A DNA stretch of 64,000 nt from Nocardia altamirensis NBRC 108246 (GTDB lineage: Bacteria; Actinomycetota; Actinomycetes; Mycobacteriales; Mycobacteriaceae): contig NZ_BDAY01000007.1 of NCBI RefSeq assembly GCF_001612685.1, forward strand, positions 124,001 to 188,000. Direction: 5' to 3'. Below the pieces are notes generated by a model that worked only from the letters and a program-made list of their open reading frames with translations, did not search any database and was not told the DNA's origin. This document shows, piece after piece, positions 63,056 to 64,000 of this stretch. Position 1 is the stretch's first letter; each line of letters begins with the position of its first letter. The position numbers and the translations under genes were made by a program.

Positions 63056-63841
63056 ATGTCCATCCCCATCGATCGGATGCCGCGTGGCGGTCCCGACGCA
63101 TCGTGGCCGAATCGACTATTCGAAACCGGCCGACTCGAATTCACCGACCGCTACGACGTTTCCGACACCGTCAAGCAGAAGGTGATCGGCACCCTCGAAC
63201 GCGGCGGCGAACGATTCGGCACGCATCGGCACAATGCGGTGCGCGTCCTGAAGCAGGTGGCCGACATCGCCAACCCGAAGATCCTGGAGATCGGCGCGGG
63301 TCATGGCAGGCTGTCGGCCGAAATCCTCGCCAGGCATCCCACCATCGAAGTCACCGTCAGCGACCTGGACCCGGCCTCGGTCGACAAGATCGCCGCAGGT
63401 CCACTCGGCGCGAACCCGCGCGCCACCGTTCGTGTCATTGACGCCACCACAATCGATGCACCCGACAACGCCTACGACCTCGTCGTCTTCGCGGCGGCCC
63501 TCCACCACCTGCCGCCGAAAGCGGCCAGCCAGGTCATCGCCGACGCGACCCGAGCAGGCCGAAAGTTTCTGGTCATCGACCTCGAACGCTCGTCGACCCT
63601 CGGATTGTTCTGTACCCCAATGATGATGGGCTTCATCGCCGCGGTCTCCCTGACTGTCACCCCACCGTCGGCGCTGCCGCCGTTCCTCCACGACGCCTTC
63701 ATCAGCCGACTGCGCTCCTACAGTCGCTCCGCATTCCGCGCCCTCGGCGCCGCCGCCGACCCCGCCATGGTCGTCGAATTCCTCCCAGGCAGATCCCGCT
63801 ACCCACCGATGCTCGCCGTGCTGTACACGAGGCCACAGTGA
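63056..63841 (+). CDS. Class I SAM-dependent methyltransferase
   Basis: This is a 261-residue enzyme. SAM-binding motif I ILEIGAGHGRLSAEIL (~88), acidic motif VSDLDPASV (~110), motif II IDAPDNAYDLVVFAAALHHLPP, and a family C-terminal half with a hydrophobic stretch (LGLFCTPMMMGFIAAVSLTV) that may lie on the membrane. ATG 63056 is chosen; an in-frame ATG at 63020 would add 12 residues. Methyl acceptor unknown. Confidence 0.86.
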   Translation: MSIPIDRMPRGGPDASWPNRLFETGRLEFTDRYDVSDTVKQKVIGTLERGGERFGTHRHNAVRVLKQVADIANPKILEIGAGHGRLSAEILARHPTIEVTVSDLDPASVDKIAAGPLGANPRATVRVIDATTIDAPDNAYDLVVFAAALHHLPPKAASQVIADATRAGRKFLVIDLERSSTLGLFCTPMMMGFIAAVSLTVTPPSALPPFLHDAFISRLRSYSRSAFRALGAAADPAMVVEFLPGRSRYPPMLAVLYTRPQ

Positions 63842-63913
63842 TCGCAGCGCTTGTCGACTTGCGGAATGCCGGAGTCACCGTCGAATAGAGCGAACCTGGA
63901 TGCGGTTCGTGCG

Positions 63914-64000
63914 TCACGAGACTCGGAAGGCGCGGCGGTAGGCGCCGGGGGTGGTGCCGACTCGGGCTCGGAAGCGGCGGCGCAGGTTTACTGCTGACGT
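63914..64000 (-). CDS. C-terminal end of an AraC/GlxA-type regulator, partial
   Basis: The last 28 codons of a leftward gene enter from the right edge and end with TGA at 63914-63916. They read TSAVNLRRRFRARVGTTPGA then YRRAFRVS, the second helix-turn-helix end of AraC-family (GlxA-type) regulators. The rest is outside the window. Confidence 0.75.
   Translation of the reverse strand, partial: TSAVNLRRRFRARVGTTPGAYRRAFRVS

Overview
The window is high-GC actinobacterial DNA with frequent GTG starts and many ATGA/GTGA/TTGA stop-start overlaps. The gene families point to a mycolate-type actinomycete: secreted cutinase, two DUF3558-type lipoproteins, DUF6221, secretory lipase, a HelD/HelR-type RNA polymerase recycling ATPase and a giant single-chain acyl-CoA carboxylase. 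Nocardia or a close relative is my best guess from content; nothing in the sequence proves the genus. I see no tRNA, rRNA, CRISPR array or intact insertion sequence.

Layout. 1-1169: a two-gene conflict-type module (caspase-like protease cut by the window edge plus EACC1-like partner). 1443-10671: an exopolysaccharide locus resembling a cellulose synthase operon (BcsB-like secreted protein, polytopic membrane protein, processive GT2 synthase, GT-C membrane glycosyltransferase, secreted glycosidase-like lipoprotein, diguanylate cyclase). 10881-17752: a DUF4360 secreted protein and an 1823-residue single-chain acyl-CoA carboxylase. 18157-24732: KhtTU-like cation/proton antiporter, sugar porter, unknown genes, RibD-like reductase and an ArsR-SRPBCC fusion. 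24778-38591: HelD/HelR-like ATPase, DUF6221, cutinase, GDSL hydrolase, lipoproteins, an eCIS-core (DUF4157)/OmpA protein, and a TetR-ABC-FtsX export operon.

38816-54132 holds the most unusual part: a 3611-residue NRPS with order A(MT)-PCP-C-A-PCP-C-PCP-C-A-PCP (no starter C domain, one module without A domain, no thioesterase). It is followed by a 2-oxoglutarate/Fe(II) oxygenase, an XYP-type tRNA-dependent cyclodipeptide synthase and a 14-TM exporter. The oxygenase-CDPS-exporter trio is tightly coupled, and its 5' leader carries a clear SAM-IV-type riboswitch. An NRPS, a CDPS and an S-adenosylmethionine sensor in one locus is the best candidate here for an undescribed system.

54290-64000 is ordinary accessory metabolism: zinc alcohol dehydrogenases, quinone oxidoreductase, two TetR regulators with readable twin operators, a DUF3533 membrane protein, a secretory lipase, a methyltransferase, and the C-terminal end of an AraC-type regulator cut by the right edge.
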